Shown: one piece after another, positions 1 to 11,974 of the stretch | How positions within the stretch are numbered: the stretch's first letter is position 1 | Layout: the number at the start of each line of letters is the position of its first letter | Assembly (NCBI GenBank): GCA_035041965.1 | Contig: JAPYMA010000346.1 | Span: 28,980-92,979, forward strand | Source: Anisakis pegreffii | Taxonomy: Eukaryota > Nematoda > Chromadorea > Rhabditida > Anisakidae | Length of the DNA: 64,000 bases | Reading direction: 5' to 3' | The notes under the pieces: model-generated | The model's database searches: none | Seen by the model: only the letters and a program-made list of their open reading frames with translations | Told to the model about the DNA's origin: nothing | Program-made: the position numbers and the translations under genes

Positions 1-628
1 TTAATGAACCGATCACAAATGTCATTTGTTTCAAAAATAAAACACATCAGATTGCAGTGATTCGTTTACTGCACAAAACTCTCAGGAAAACAAACGAGTC
101 TCGACTGAATCAAATCGCTCACTCGACAAAACATTCATGAACGAACCCTAGCACTATATTTACAACTGCTCATTTCAAAAACACCACATACACCCGATGA
201 ATAAATCAACAATGCATTTTACATTAAAATGATAATTAGATAACTGCCTCGATGATGTTCACTCTAACCAAATATAACACCATCGAATCAACAATAATTC
301 ATTTGAATCATACGCCAATAATTGCACAACCTCAGTATCATTATACCACATTGATATTACACAACTATGCTCATTATTATTATCATCGAGCAGTCGGTCA
401 CCTCATATCCCTCCCTATAAAATCACACTAAAAATATCAAAATTTCCACCGCTCAGCATTATTATAAATCACCTTAAATTATACTATCTATCACATCTTA
501 AACAAATTCACAAACAAAAAACTTTACCAGTTAAAACTTTCTAATTTTCCTTTCATTTATCTGGAATTTATTCGATAAAATCCAGTGCATCATCTCAAAA
601 GGGATCACGGCAAAGTGTGATGCATGAA
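1..628. other. AT-rich sequence downstream of CLYBL
   Basis: No coding exon or RNA gene is recognisable here. The stretch lies beyond the CLYBL stop codon and presumably contains its 3' UTR and polyadenylation region on the minus strand. Confidence 0.5.
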
Positions 629-2105
629 TCACGGCTGACGTCCTTTATTAACCCTGTCGAGCATTTTGACGACGTTCATTGCTTGCAGCAGCAGAGGTTT
701 GTCGATCATATGCCCTCTGAAGTTGAATGCGCCCTTCCCTTTCTTCTCATGCTCCACGAACTCTTTCATCAGTTCACGAGCCCACTCCACTCGTTCAACT
801 GATGGTAAGAAGGCACTCTGAACAACGTCGATCTGTGATGGATGAATCACCTGTTTACCATCAAATCCCCATAAACGACCTCAAATCAAATTATTTTCAC
901 AAACTTCATTACAAATTTCAAACATTCCGTTCAGAAATTCAAAGTTAGAAATTTAATCTTTAGGGATTATTTCAAAAGTTTATTCAACGCGATTCATTTT
1001 CAGCGAAATCAATCCAATTTCAAAAATAACTCAAAAATGAACCTTCTTCACATTGTGCTTTCAATCCTTGTTGATCTTTGATATCGATATAAACTGAATC
1101 GATCGCTTGGAGTCCGAATGCTTTACAGCATGTCACAAATCTCTGTCGTGCATAAATATTCTCTCGACCGTCCTTAGTCCGAGTTGCACCTAAATTCATT
1201 AGCTCATAATACGTAAGTAATAAGTATTAACGAAACCACTTACCAATATCCGCACAAAAATCATCCGATCCAAAAACGACGCCGTCAACTTTAAAGAATC
1301 CCGTTGACTTGTTTAAGTTCACAGCCGCGTTCAAAATACGCGGCATATCCAACAGCGCACGAGCACTTTCGATCCAGATCACTAATCGTGTATTCTGCAA
1401 TGAAGCAGTATGATGTGTTAAAATGACAATAATAAGTTCTAAATATAAACCGATTCCGAGATCCGTTTCTCGCCATATGCCGATCTGAATGCTTCAAACA
1501 CCGCAGCCAGGTCTTCAATCGAGTCCACTTTCGGTATCATGAACGCCTCGGGCATATTCTCTGATTTTGCCACCTCCTTTCAAATTTCATTTCAATTAAA
1601 ATTTATGACTAAATTCAAATCACAAGTGAATTTGCCTCAAACAAACCCAAATGACTACAACACTCACTTTAACATCCTCGTAAATGAGTTGACTAGCCAC
1701 CGAATTCACTCTCACACCTAATTCTAAGCATTTATGCGTTCCCTTCGCGGGCAGTTCATCCAGATATTTACGAATATTCAGGCGTGCCTCTTCCTTGGCA
1801 CTTATCGCTACACCATCCTCCATCTCGAGTACCAAGCAATCCACCTCGAAATTCAGTATTATTCACATTCTCCAACAACAACTCAATTATCCACAAGGAA
1901 TCACCTCAATCTGTGGTACTTTCTTCAACATTTTTTCACTACTTCCAGGCACGTAGAGAACAGCACGTCGTGGTACATACTGACTGCGTTGAGGCTTCGC
2001 AGCAGCACTTTCGTATCTAACCGCCATCTCGTCACCCACACAACGAGCACCAACGCTTCGTTTCGCTTGGCCACCGATCAGCAACGACACTCCTCTACGA
2101 AGCAT
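629..2105 (-). CDS. CLYBL: Citramalyl-CoA lyase, mitochondrial (CLYBL)
   Basis: This is an HpcH/HpaI (citrate lyase beta-like) enzyme. In animals CLYBL cleaves citramalyl-CoA to pyruvate and acetyl-CoA in mitochondria, a detoxification step that protects B12 metabolism. The translation shows the family order: an Arg-rich N-terminus fitting a mitochondrial presequence (MLRRGVSLLIGGQAKR), then YVPRRAVLYVPGSSEKMLKK, DCLVLEMEDGVA, VRVNSV, MIPKVDSIED, VVFGSDDFCADIG, AFGLQAIDSVYIDI and the C-terminal MIHPSQIDVVQSAF with GKGAFNFRGHMID. About six exons are separated by short introns. I take the ATG at 2105; the reading frame stays open to a TTG at 2162, but that is not a normal start. A splice-acceptor-like tttcgag lies about 22 nt upstream. 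Assignment is by family match over the whole length and is firm; exon borders are approximate. Confidence 0.93.
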
Positions 2106-3320
2106 TTCTCCTCCTGTTCCCACTACCCTCGAAAACACCAAATCGAGCAACGGTAATAACAATAAAAATAAATTCGGTTATTCACATTCATCAAACAACA
2201 GATAAAAGTGCTATTTTCGAGTATTCACATTTTGATTAATCAGCCCATAAATAAAAATGCATCCAAACCGATTTATTTTCGTAGTTCTATTGAGCAAAAT
2301 CAAATTTTGCAACGATAATAAATTCAAAAGTGAACAATGATAACGATATAAATCAGATTATAAACACAGCAATAAGAAACAAAGGTATCCATATAAAACG
2401 ATAACATCATAATCAATGCCATTAAACAACACGATAACTCTGATTGACTATACATCACAAAATGTAACTGAAATGATAACAATAATAATATCGAATGACC
2501 AAAAAACAAAAACTACGACTATACATCAATGTATATACAGTGAAATATTATTAAACAAAGGAATGACTGACACCATTTTTCGAGCTGATAATTACGCATA
2601 TTAATATTGTATGATACAGATATCCATAAAAACGAGCGATAAAATAAGCTCATTATTAAGTGCTCGCAGAAATTCGTTTATGGTATAATAAAGCGGTCCA
2701 TATGTGCAAGAATATAAGATAATCTAATCTGCTAGACATATTTCTGTCTTTGTTAAATACCTGAGGTTGCTGAAATTTCAAACTTGTGACTTCAGATGAA
2801 TAGCTGGGTTAACTTCAGATGAATTAAGAAACTGTATCTATTAGATCATTAATAGAGATCAGCTCAAGTTTGAGCCATCTTAAAATGTCATCACTATCCG
2901 AACCACAACGTTACCGACGACCAGTCTGAGTGACATCGGCAAGCACCTCTCAAAATTAAGAACAAATCTCGTTAATTTCAGCAACCCCGTTACATGTTGA
3001 ATAGAAACCGTCATCCTAAAAAACTGAGCTCATTAGAGATTTACTGAATTATCTGACAAGAGATTACTATCTTATTCCAGAGAATGCAGGCATTCAGAAA
3101 ACGGAAATATGTAATCAAAAAAATTGGGCCTTATTTCGCGCTGGTGATGCACAGGATGGTTGTTGATAGCTTAAGCATAAGCTATTTGATTCCCTCTCCT
3201 CGACACGCACCAAGTCCGCCAAAAACCGATCGAATACAGACTGCTGCGCTTCAAATTTGGCCAACTGAAACTGACAAACAGCAAGAAATAAATGCTATCA
3301 AATGAAACGATTTAAACGAT
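2106..3320. other. Intergenic, CLYBL to ATG13
   Basis: AT-rich sequence between the CLYBL start and the ATG13 3' end. Short open frames occur on both strands (for example 2416-2604 and 3084-3305 plus), but none resembles a known family. Nothing further can be supported. Confidence 0.4.
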
Positions 3321-5841
3321 TCAAATGCAAACTTGATAATTGATTGAGTCGGGTTGGTCGATCGCAAATCCGATCGCGGTTTGCTGTGAAGCCAATCGGA
3401 ACAAATGTACCGCATCACCCAAATCTGAGCCATCCCCGTCATGCCAACTACCGAAAGGTACCTCAAGCAACAAAATAAATCACAAGAAACGAATCGCACA
3501 AACAATTTACCTTAACAAACGAATCATCCGAAGATATATCGGCGTTTGTTGTCGCCGCTTGCGTACTGCTGTCATCGTCGTCATCAGTATTACTATCACC
3601 CTCAGCCACATGATATTTATAAGATGCAGCCATTACTGTACTGACTGTGCTCGCACGAATCGTTTCAACTTCTGCGCTATCTCAAATACAAAATGAATAT
3701 GAACGGACAAAAAACGAATTGATAATCAACTCACCTAAAAGAGATGAATCAACTGCATTTCTTTGATAATCACTTGCACTTCGTAACGTTTCACTGGTTG
3801 GTGTTGTTTGTTGCGATGATGATGACGGATACGAACACGACATTGCTGTGGCTGTCTCTTTCTTTTCAGCACTTGCCTTTATCATAGTATTATCCATTGC
3901 TTCATTTTCTGGTACTTTATCGAGGGGCTGACTTCGGAAGATTACATTCGACGTTGACGCTGTCAGCAACGCAAAAAATGGCAGCGAACTTGTTCGAGGT
4001 GGTTGGTTCTAAAAGATTAATTCTTCAAAACTCAAAACAAATCATAAGATCTACTCACCTCCCTGTTTGGTTGAGATGGTATACCTCTCGCTAAAGTCTC
4101 ACTGATCCGAGGACTCGAACCCAGACCACCAAAAACATTTTTCATCGAACCATCATCCGACGTTGACGATGCAGACCGGTCGAAACGGTAACTGAATGTA
4201 CTCGAAGTTGAACCCGTTCGAGAGAAACCGCCACTTTTCTGCAGACAATGCATGAGATATTTCGATGCAAAACAATTTGTTGTTTCCGAAATGAGATTTC
4301 TGTTGCCTACTTTGATTCGAACAGTTTGATCTTGCTGCGAGATCTTACAATGTTTCAATGAAATATTAACCTGACTAGCTGGACTGACACTGAACGTGCT
4401 GAAAGTATCATCACATTGTGATACTCCATCATTCTCTTCACTGAATCGTTCCCTTGATGGTGAACTGCATACGCATGATGTGGATGGCAAAAACGGTATT
4501 TGGATCATTCGTTCATCCAATTCTTTTGCTTAACAATCGAATCAGTTTATGTCTTAATGATTTTGTCTAAATAACAACAGATTATACAATCAGATTTACA
4601 GAAAGCAACCTTCACCAATCACTAATTGATTGTTTAATGAACCGATTCGTTTGATTGATGATGTCTTCATAATATCACTACGCTGATGTTTCAACGATCG
4701 TTCGATCTGCATCTTTGTTCGATAGCCAAGCTCGAGTGAGATCGTGCCGAATGGCGATTCCAGCTTACCGATACTATACAACTTCTGACCCTCACCCAAG
4801 TCCAGTTCCGGATGTCCTTCATAAACCTGAACAAAACCAACTTTAGTACTGAATATCGCAGACTGCTCCACAAGCTTTCAAAAAGTTTTCTCGAATAGCA
4901 AACAAGAATCGAAAAACCACCAATTGACGAACCCTATAAAAAACGATAAATGTGTCGGCCGACTGGTGTCTGACGTAATACCTAAACATCGGTGTTACTC
5001 GTGCCACAGCCATTGCTGACTTCAGCAGTACTCCCATTTGATGATACAATTGGGTTCGCACGTTTGTACCCCGCATTCCAAGGCCGCCTTGGGCCGCACC
5101 TCCTTGCGCTTGAACTTCCTGATTCTCCTGATCACCTTCCGCTTCTTCACGAATTGATAAATGCCTTCAAATTTCAAATTCATCAGCAGCACTCCAGAGC
5201 ATTCAAAATTCCAATCTCATAACTGATATCAAGATTCACGTTATCACCATCATCTTCATCCTTCTAATTTTTCTGCCCTACAGATCAGCACTTCCTACTT
5301 CGAGAATTCACCACTCAAAATCTAGTTCAATGGAATAATAAATAAATATTTAAGACAAAGAATAAAATCCCCACTCACCATGCTTCCAGAGGTAAAAAAT
5401 CACCATCGGCTGTATACAAAAGAAAATCAACTGAGAGATCACTTGTAAGAGGTGGATATCTGCAATCCTCAAACAAAAATATCCCACAACCGAATCACGA
5501 AAATAAGGTCAGAATACAGCATGCGAACTATAGAAGAAAATACAAACGTTGTTATGGTTTGACGAAGTAATGCGGACACTTCACCGATTTCGTCGACACG
5601 CAGATTAAACCAATCCGACTGGTCGAAATTGGCTGTACAACGATGACAGAGCGTCTCGCCGCTTCGAGCTTGCACCAGAATTTGAACCAATCCAAACAAT
5701 GATTAATCATGAGATATTTATGTTGGTAAATTAATAAACAACAACTTACCTAGAACAAAAGAATTTGCAGAATCGAACGAAACTCTGGTAATTGTGTTGG
5801 TATGCTGTCGAAGTTGTTGAACAGCTCGATGCAGATATCAT
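3321..5841 (-). CDS. ATG13: Autophagy-related protein 13 (ATG13)
   Basis: ATG13 is the HORMA-domain subunit of the ULK1/Atg1 kinase complex that starts autophagosome formation. The first exon (5841 down) encodes YQSFVRFCKFF. Next come LVQILVQARSGETLCHR and SDWFNLRVDEIGEVSALL, then LLKSAMAVARVTPMFRYYVR with TFIVFYRV, then GKLESPFGTISLELGYRTKM. This is the HORMA domain in order. The rest is a Ser/Thr-rich, probably disordered tail, as in the family. Near the C-terminus lies SSDDSFVK, which corresponds to the LC3-interacting motif of human ATG13 (DDFVMI). The last exon is ambiguous: after FVK at about 3511 different acceptors give different ends (about 3440, 3321 or 3251), and I give 3321 as a compromise. 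A ttatgcag acceptor lies 43 nt upstream of the ATG. Identity is firm; the 3' end is uncertain. Confidence 0.88.
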
Positions 5842-6051
5842 TTCCTTTTATTATCATTCTTCATTTACCAAATAATGACACCACCTGCATAACACGTGAA
5901 TATCAGTGGTAATCAATGATAAGCAGAATACAATTGACAAAGTCCATTCGAGACTATTGCACTCTGCCATATCCCTCGTTAAAAAGTACTTTTAATAAGT
6001 CCGTCCGTAATTAGCGACGTCGAAAATAGAGTATTCTAATTCGTTGGAAAA

Positions 6052-6526
6052 TCGCAACCTGCACGTTCGTTCAAGTGCGCACAGATGATCGGGCACTTGT
6101 TTACTTCAGGGGGGGGTCGCACGCGAGAACGCTCGCGTATGACAACCGATGCCACGCCTACTGCGCATGGATTCAGCTTAAGCGTGAACTCAGCCTCATC
6201 TAAGCGTAGCTTCAGATGCCTCAGTGTAACGAGGGGGGCTAGCAAGCGACTTCAGTCGTAGGCTTAGGCCGAGACTACGCTTAGACTGAGGCCATGCGCA
6301 GTAGGCGTGACCTCGGCCCATGTGAAAGCGTCGCTCACAGTGTGCGAGCGTGTGTGTGTATCGTTGTACGCGAGCGTGCTCGCGTACGACCCCCCCTCCC
6401 CCAAAGTAAACAAGTGCCGATGATCGTTCGCGCTGCGAACATCGTGTTCGGAAATACCTTTGAACGCGAGTGATGATAGTCAAATTGACGGATTACATTT
6501 GGGCTCGAGCTTAGGCTGAGGCTCAT
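6052..6526. repeat. Dispersed repeat copy A (interrupted)
   Basis: The flanks of the foldback element match another place in the window. At 6052 the sequence tcgcaa..gcacgttcgttcaa, followed by gtgcgcacagat, pairs with 26535 onward. After the insert, gttcgc (6425) through gattacatttggg and gagctt to gctcat (6526) pairs with the sequence up to 26669. Copy B at 26.5 kb lacks the insert. The match is imperfect and was judged by eye. Confidence 0.65.
6092..6418. mobile_element. GC-rich foldback MITE (hAT-like, 8-bp TSD)
   Basis: This is a 327-bp element with long terminal inverted repeats. The left end ggcacttgtttact, a G-run and tcgcacgcgag mirror the right end, which reads cgtacgacc, a C-run and agtaaacaagtgcc. 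A second inner inverted pair is cacgcctactgcgcatgg (about 6151) and ccatgcgcagtaggcgtg (about 6292). It is flanked by a perfect 8-bp direct repeat gatgatcg (6084-6091 and 6419-6426). It has no transposase frame, so it is non-autonomous. Nested palindromes such as gtacgcgagc..gctcgcgtac (about 6366) would fold strongly. An 8-bp duplication is typical of hAT-type elements, but the superfamily is inferred. Confidence 0.85.
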
Positions 6527-7167
6527 GTCCGGATGAGTTATGCATTAAACAAAATGTCAATTCTATCATATCACTGTGAGATACCGGAAATTGAACTGAA
6601 CTACTCTACGACAATACTATTTGGTAAACGTACAGCACGACCTGGCATAGACCTGTTTTTGTCTTGTAGACATAACACATATTTATTAATTCAGATATGT
6701 ATTTGATTATCATTTTTGTTACACAGCAAATGCACACGTGCAATAAATGATATTCCCGATGTAAACAATATCAACAACAATAATTAAAATTACAAGTAAT
6801 AATAAGTAATGACGATAATAATGACAATCAGCAATAATAATAGCCGTACTTACAGTAACATGATTACAGACAAAATAAACGTCACCGTATTATTTCTGAT
6901 TGTGCAGGTGATGAGAAAAAATTTTACAACGCAAATGAATGTGCATAAAACAGACAACAAATAAACTCCGAAAATCATTCCTCCGAAGACCGACACTTTC
7001 CGAATGCAATTGTAATTGGTAACATGCCCTCAATGTATTACAGACGTGGTCACTAATTGTATCGAACTTAATCCACGACAGAATTTTATCAAAATCTACC
7101 TAAACATTTTTCACACCCCGATGAATATCAGTTCAAAAATGCAATAATATTAATAAAACAACACAGA

Positions 7168-9887
7168 CTAAGAGGAATGGTTGTGAGAAACTAATCGTTC
7201 TCGTTCATCCGCATGTCCTCTAATTCTCGCCAGAATTTCATTCATATCCAAATAGAATCGGCCGAGCAAGCACACTGTTGCAAGCAAATTCTGAAATTTC
7301 GACAATAATTTAAGGAAATTAACTTTCAAAAGATTCCGGAATAGAACAAATGCATTACAAGCAAATAAGATCAGTAACAACAATAAATGCATGATGTCAA
7401 TGAGATACCATAAAAATAAACAAATAGAACACGTTATTCCATCCGTATTTCGTTTGTACAATCGGCACAATAAACTGCCCGATCGCAGAGCCAATCGACC
7501 CTGTACCATCCACTAAACCCGAGACTGTGGCCATAGCCTTTAGTAAATGTTAATAATAACAAAAGCAATATGTAATAACAACAAACATGAAGTGGATATA
7601 ATATCAGGGATCCACATAGGGAAGGAATTACTCATTTTTTAGTAATTTAAGGGGAGGTCAAGGGACAATGGAGGGCAATTAGTGAATCGCTGCTCCGGAA
7701 CAGCAGAAGTACCCAACACATAAATATGACATGTATTAACGATAAAAACCTCTCCAGATAAACCCAAACCTGTGCATTTGTTGATAAAACAGGCTGTTTT
7801 CCGAGGTCCACACAAATCGTTCCAACAATGAGATTATACGGACCAGAGATGGTAATACCAACAAAAGTCATAACAATTGCATTCAACACGGGCCATGCAC
7901 CAATACCAATGTAGAGAAATAGGATGATCAGGGACGCGAACAACATCAGCACTATCACTGGACTTCGGTACCCCAGACGATCCTAAAATTCGGTGATACC
8001 CGCCTGATAGATTCGGTGATACCCGCCTGAGTGTTCTATCAACACTGATATTTGTGAGGAGCAAGTGGTTTCATTCCTTCTGCATCCACCAAAGTGAATC
8101 CTGCTCCCCGTTATACACTCATTGTAACCAGATGAATACACGGTACAATCCAATAGAAAGCCGAAGTTAAAACTATATTATTCTATAAATGGAAGACTTC
8201 TTGAACTATTCTGCACGGAACGTGAGCAAAATTATAAAGCTTTACTTTTTAAATCACACTTGAATGAAAACTGAAATCAAATGTAAATAAACAGGGTAAT
8301 CAGTAACCGATACAATCCCGCCAAGCACCGAACCCGCAAACCCACCAACATCGTACCAGATCGACAAAGCATTTGCTTCCCTCTCACTCCATTTATACTT
8401 TTCAGTCAGATAAAACGGTAACCAAAAGAAGAATGCATAATTCACGAACTTCAAACACGTATTGCACAAACAGTACTGAAAATATTTATCATTTTTGCAA
8501 TAATATCAAAATGAAATATCACCGCCAGTAATAAACCCAAACTGAACAACAACTAACGATTGATCACAAGATGAACCAAAAAAAAACTCCCTTCAGATAA
8601 GATCAAACCAGCGATTCCAGCTGCAAATCTTTAATCAAAATCAAAACCAACCGGAATAACATTCGGTAACAACAACGCTTCAATAATCCCAATTGGCGCA
8701 CTTTCTTCTCCATTAATACCACCAGTATCACCTTCCTGATCTGCAGTGTGTGACGGTAATGTCTGTCTATCGCTCTCTTGATCGATTGGTTGATATGATA
8801 AACCGTCTCGTCGCGGACTATCTTCTATTGTTAAAGCTACTATCAATGCACCCACAACCATCAAAGACGAATTAAATGCAAATGTATACTGAAATTGATT
8901 ATAAAAAGAAGTCATTCACCAAATGAAACTAATAAAGAAATGAAATAAGAATATTTACTTACCTCATAACCTGACGGAAGTATCAGTGTGATTAAAATAG
9001 CTCCTAAAATATTTCCAACTGGCTGACACGCAGCCCAAAGACCCATTATAAAGCCACGGTTCGAATTATCGAACCAGTTACCCTGCAGCATCAATAATGA
9101 GGTCAACAGTCAATAGCCAATAACAACACGACAATAATTCTCAAATCACCAACCATTATCGCAACTTCGTTCGGCCATCCACACGCTTGCAATGAACCAA
9201 AAATAATATAAGTCAAAACATAATACGGCATCGAATAAAAATTAAACCATTTGGGTACCGATCCAAATAATACTAACTGAAATATAACAAGACTCAAATG
9301 AATACAGATGAAGATAAACTAACTCACCGCCAGCGCAGAAGCAACCATACCAAAAACGATCACATTTCGTGGATTTAATCGGTCACCTAACCATCCCCAA
9401 TAAAACAATGACTGAAAATTAACAATGACTTGATTAATCCAGTTATAATAATTATAGACAAAAACACTCACAATGGCGTATGCAGCCATAAAAAGCGCAT
9501 CCAACAGACCCAAAAAGGTTTCTGCTCCACTCACCGATGGAATAAATGCCCCATCCTGAAATGAATCCCTCTGTGTCATCTCCATCTTCAAAACAATAAT
9601 TAAAAATAAACTAACAACAGTCGTGTTCCTTGTCCAATCATTTGTTATTGATGCTTTCACTCCACTTAACGTTTTTCTGCTCGCATGATACAAAGCATAA
9701 CTGAAGGTTCATCCCAAAATCAGTTCTCTTCTTAATTGCATAAAGCTTTTATCGCAGTGACAAAATTTTATTCTATGCGAATCAAATTCCTGTCAAACTC
9801 AATCAATCCAACTGAATTTGAATAATCAAATGAATAAAACCTTGCGAACGTAATCAGAAATACGATAATCTTCTTGCGTTCCCTCAT
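7168..9887 (-). CDS. SLC37A: SLC37-family sugar-phosphate/phosphate exchanger
   Basis: A major-facilitator membrane protein of the SLC37 group (organophosphate:phosphate antiporters, mostly of the ER). Exon 1 (9841-9887) encodes MRERKKIIVFLITFA and splices to SYALYHASRKTLSGVKASI, the diagnostic N-terminal helix. Further family blocks are FLGLLDALFMAAYAI, GWLGDRLNPRNVIVFG, LQACGWPNEVA, NRGFIMGLWAACQPVGNILG, NYAFFFWLPFYL, SIWYDVGGFAGSVLGG, GPYNLIVGTICVDLG, and MATVSGLVDGTGSIGSAIGQ followed by YGWNNVFYLFIFM. The blocks are spread over about ten exons and account for the usual 12 helices. It looks closer to SLC37A2/A3 than to the glucose-6-phosphate transporter A4, but I cannot assign the paralogue or the substrate. 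A 20-bp unit is tandemly repeated in one intron (7988-8030). Confidence 0.9.
7988..8030. repeat. Two-copy 20-bp tandem repeat in an SLC37 intron
   Basis: attcggtgatacccgcctga occurs at 7988-8007 and again at 8011-8030. On the gene strand it lies directly before the acceptor tttag of the exon starting at GATCGTC, so it occupies the branch-point region. Confidence 0.9.
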
Positions 9888-10804
9888 AATTCAATTACCA
9901 AGTCGATTAATGATTGAAGCAGAAACCTTTAAATAATAATTTTATTAACAAAATCAAATCAAATGATCATCCTTTATCAATTTTAATACAATAGAAACAT
10001 CAATTCAGTAACCAATCACAAACGCAAACGATTCATAAAAGCAAAGTAAACACAGTGCTGTGCGTTTTCAAGCGTAGTTATGTGAGAATCTAACACAACT
10101 TTCACATTATCTTCACCAATGAAAAGAATCAAAGTGCGACAAAACGCTCACTATCAGGGCACGGCAAATGCAAATTCCATCAAAGTCCAAACGATTTCAC
10201 TCCCAAAATAACACAAACCATAACCACCAAACGCATATTTTTTCCTCTTAAAAGCAGAAGCGACTTGTAATAAAAAATCAAATTGATTCCAACCATAATT
10301 CATCGAAAATTCCAAAAGGAAATTCCGTTTTACTTTCCATAAAAACTTCCCTTCTCCAACAAAATATCAACAACCCGAATGCTGTCTAAATTTCTTATCA
10401 ACGACAACTCCAATCGTAAACAATGCGATGAGATAAGATCTAACACAAATGCAAATAATAAGGATGGTTCATAAACCGATTTGCTTTCTCTTCAAAAAAT
10501 AGAACAATCTTTACATCATTCAATTTTATCATATTCCATTCACACATCAATCAAAAACACGATCAATAAATATGAAAAAATGAACAAATTCTCTCAATGA
10601 ATGATCATAAAACGGAGAATCTCGTGCTTACAGAGACAGCTTTTCGTTCGCCACGATACTATTTTAAACCCAGTTTCGTTCGATTTCAGTACAAACTAAA
10701 CGAAATTCGTCAAAATTGAAATGAAGAAGCAAAAGTTGAGTAATATCATATCAGCCCGAGAAACGAAATCAAATATCATGGTCGAAAACAAAACAGCTAC
10801 GAGA
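9888..10804. other. Intergenic, SLC37 to CWC15
   Basis: AT-rich, with no recognisable exon or RNA gene. It should hold the SLC37 5' region and the CWC15 3' UTR. Confidence 0.4.
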
Positions 10805-11974
10805 TTATTTGATATATTTTTCCATGAATTTGCGATGGAATTCTGATCGAATAGCGTCATTGATGAAAGTGGTCTCTTTCTTGCGTTCCTCCAATCCTTT
10901 TGCACAATTCTTGAACACAACATCGTCGTCCCATCGTCTTTTCACCTTGATTGCAACAAATAGAAACGAAACTCTTTAAGTACCTTTCAATTAAGTCAGC
11001 AAAAACTTACTTTAAAATCAACCGAGTCAGGATTCAGCAACGGATTGCCATGTAGGATGTTTTCGGTTCTTATGCGTTCCTGAAAACAATATCAAAAGTT
11101 GAAAAGCCGCCATTCCTCCTCACAAAAATCACCCAGCCAGTCAAAATTATCGAACCATCTAACCTGTTCTTCAGCTATTACTGCATCTCTTTGTGCCTTC
11201 TCTAAAGCTCTCTCCTTCTTAATTCTCGCCAGTTCCGCCATCAGTTCTGCTGTATCATCCTCATCAGAACCAGAATCCTGTCAAAAAATGCTCATCTGAT
11301 ATTTTCAAAATTTTCACAAAAGAGTGGTTAGCTGCTGAAGTTGCAATTTGCTAATCACTTCCGTGAAGCCGGACATTTCGAGGATGCAACTGCGATTGGC
11401 TAATCACTCGCGTATCAGGACTGTAATCATAATTGTCTTTTACATATCACACAAGTCCCAACTGATTGAAAAAAATGACAAATTTGTAGATGAAAAATCA
11501 AATGTGCACATCGAAAACAACTGCATGAAATATGCCCTCACCTCATTGAGTTCGTCGTAAGAATCATCCTCATCCTGTGCGTTAGTTGCAGTTGTTGCTC
11601 CAGCTTCAATTCGTGCCTTTTTTGCCGAAGAGCTGGCGCCTCCGCCACTCCATCCACTCTCTCTACCTCCTCGACGATCTCGCGAGTCCCGTTCTTTCTG
11701 TTCCAGCTCACGGCGTAAATCCTTAACAACGATCATACGTTTCATCTGAGCGATAATAAACTGTCACTCATTAACCCTGTCACTGATCAAACAAACAAAT
11801 GACCTTTGATCTGAGCTCGTCAGCATGTCCCTGGCCCTTCTGTCGATACTTCAATTTCGTATGCGACGGCATATCTTTACTCGAGTACTGTTGCGATAAC
11901 TTTGACAAATCCCCTTCATTACGGCCCGTACCACCACGAGCCGGATCGAACGTTGGTCTGTGAGCGGTTGTCAT
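10805..11974 (-). CDS. CWC15: Spliceosome-associated protein CWC15
   Basis: CWC15 is a small, conserved component of the activated spliceosome, associated with the Prp19/CDC5L (NTC) complex. The N-terminus [15 protein letters not shown], then [20 protein letters not shown] and LKYRQKGQ, is the hallmark of the family. A middle exon (about 11745-11550) gives [17 protein letters not shown] and an Asp/Glu-rich stretch (DEDDSYDE). A coiled, charged segment follows (about 11270-11160), then a final exon ends with [16 protein letters not shown] and [13 protein letters not shown]. The stop codon is at 10805-10807. Length and block order match other animals. It shares the window with two other splicing factors, CRNKL1 and SDE2. 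Confidence 0.95.

Larger units (their letters stand above)
5842..7167. other. Intergenic, ATG13 to SLC37, carrying a repeat island
   Basis: Gene-free. Positions 6052-6526 are a dispersed repeat interrupted by a GC-rich foldback element (separate entries). The remainder is AT-rich with runs of ataat and no coding signal. Confidence 0.5.

Noticed and set aside
2105..2162. Longer CLYBL N-terminus starting at 2162
   Set aside because: The first codon there is TTG, and the ATG at 2105 gives a normal mitochondrial presequence right after an acceptor-like site.
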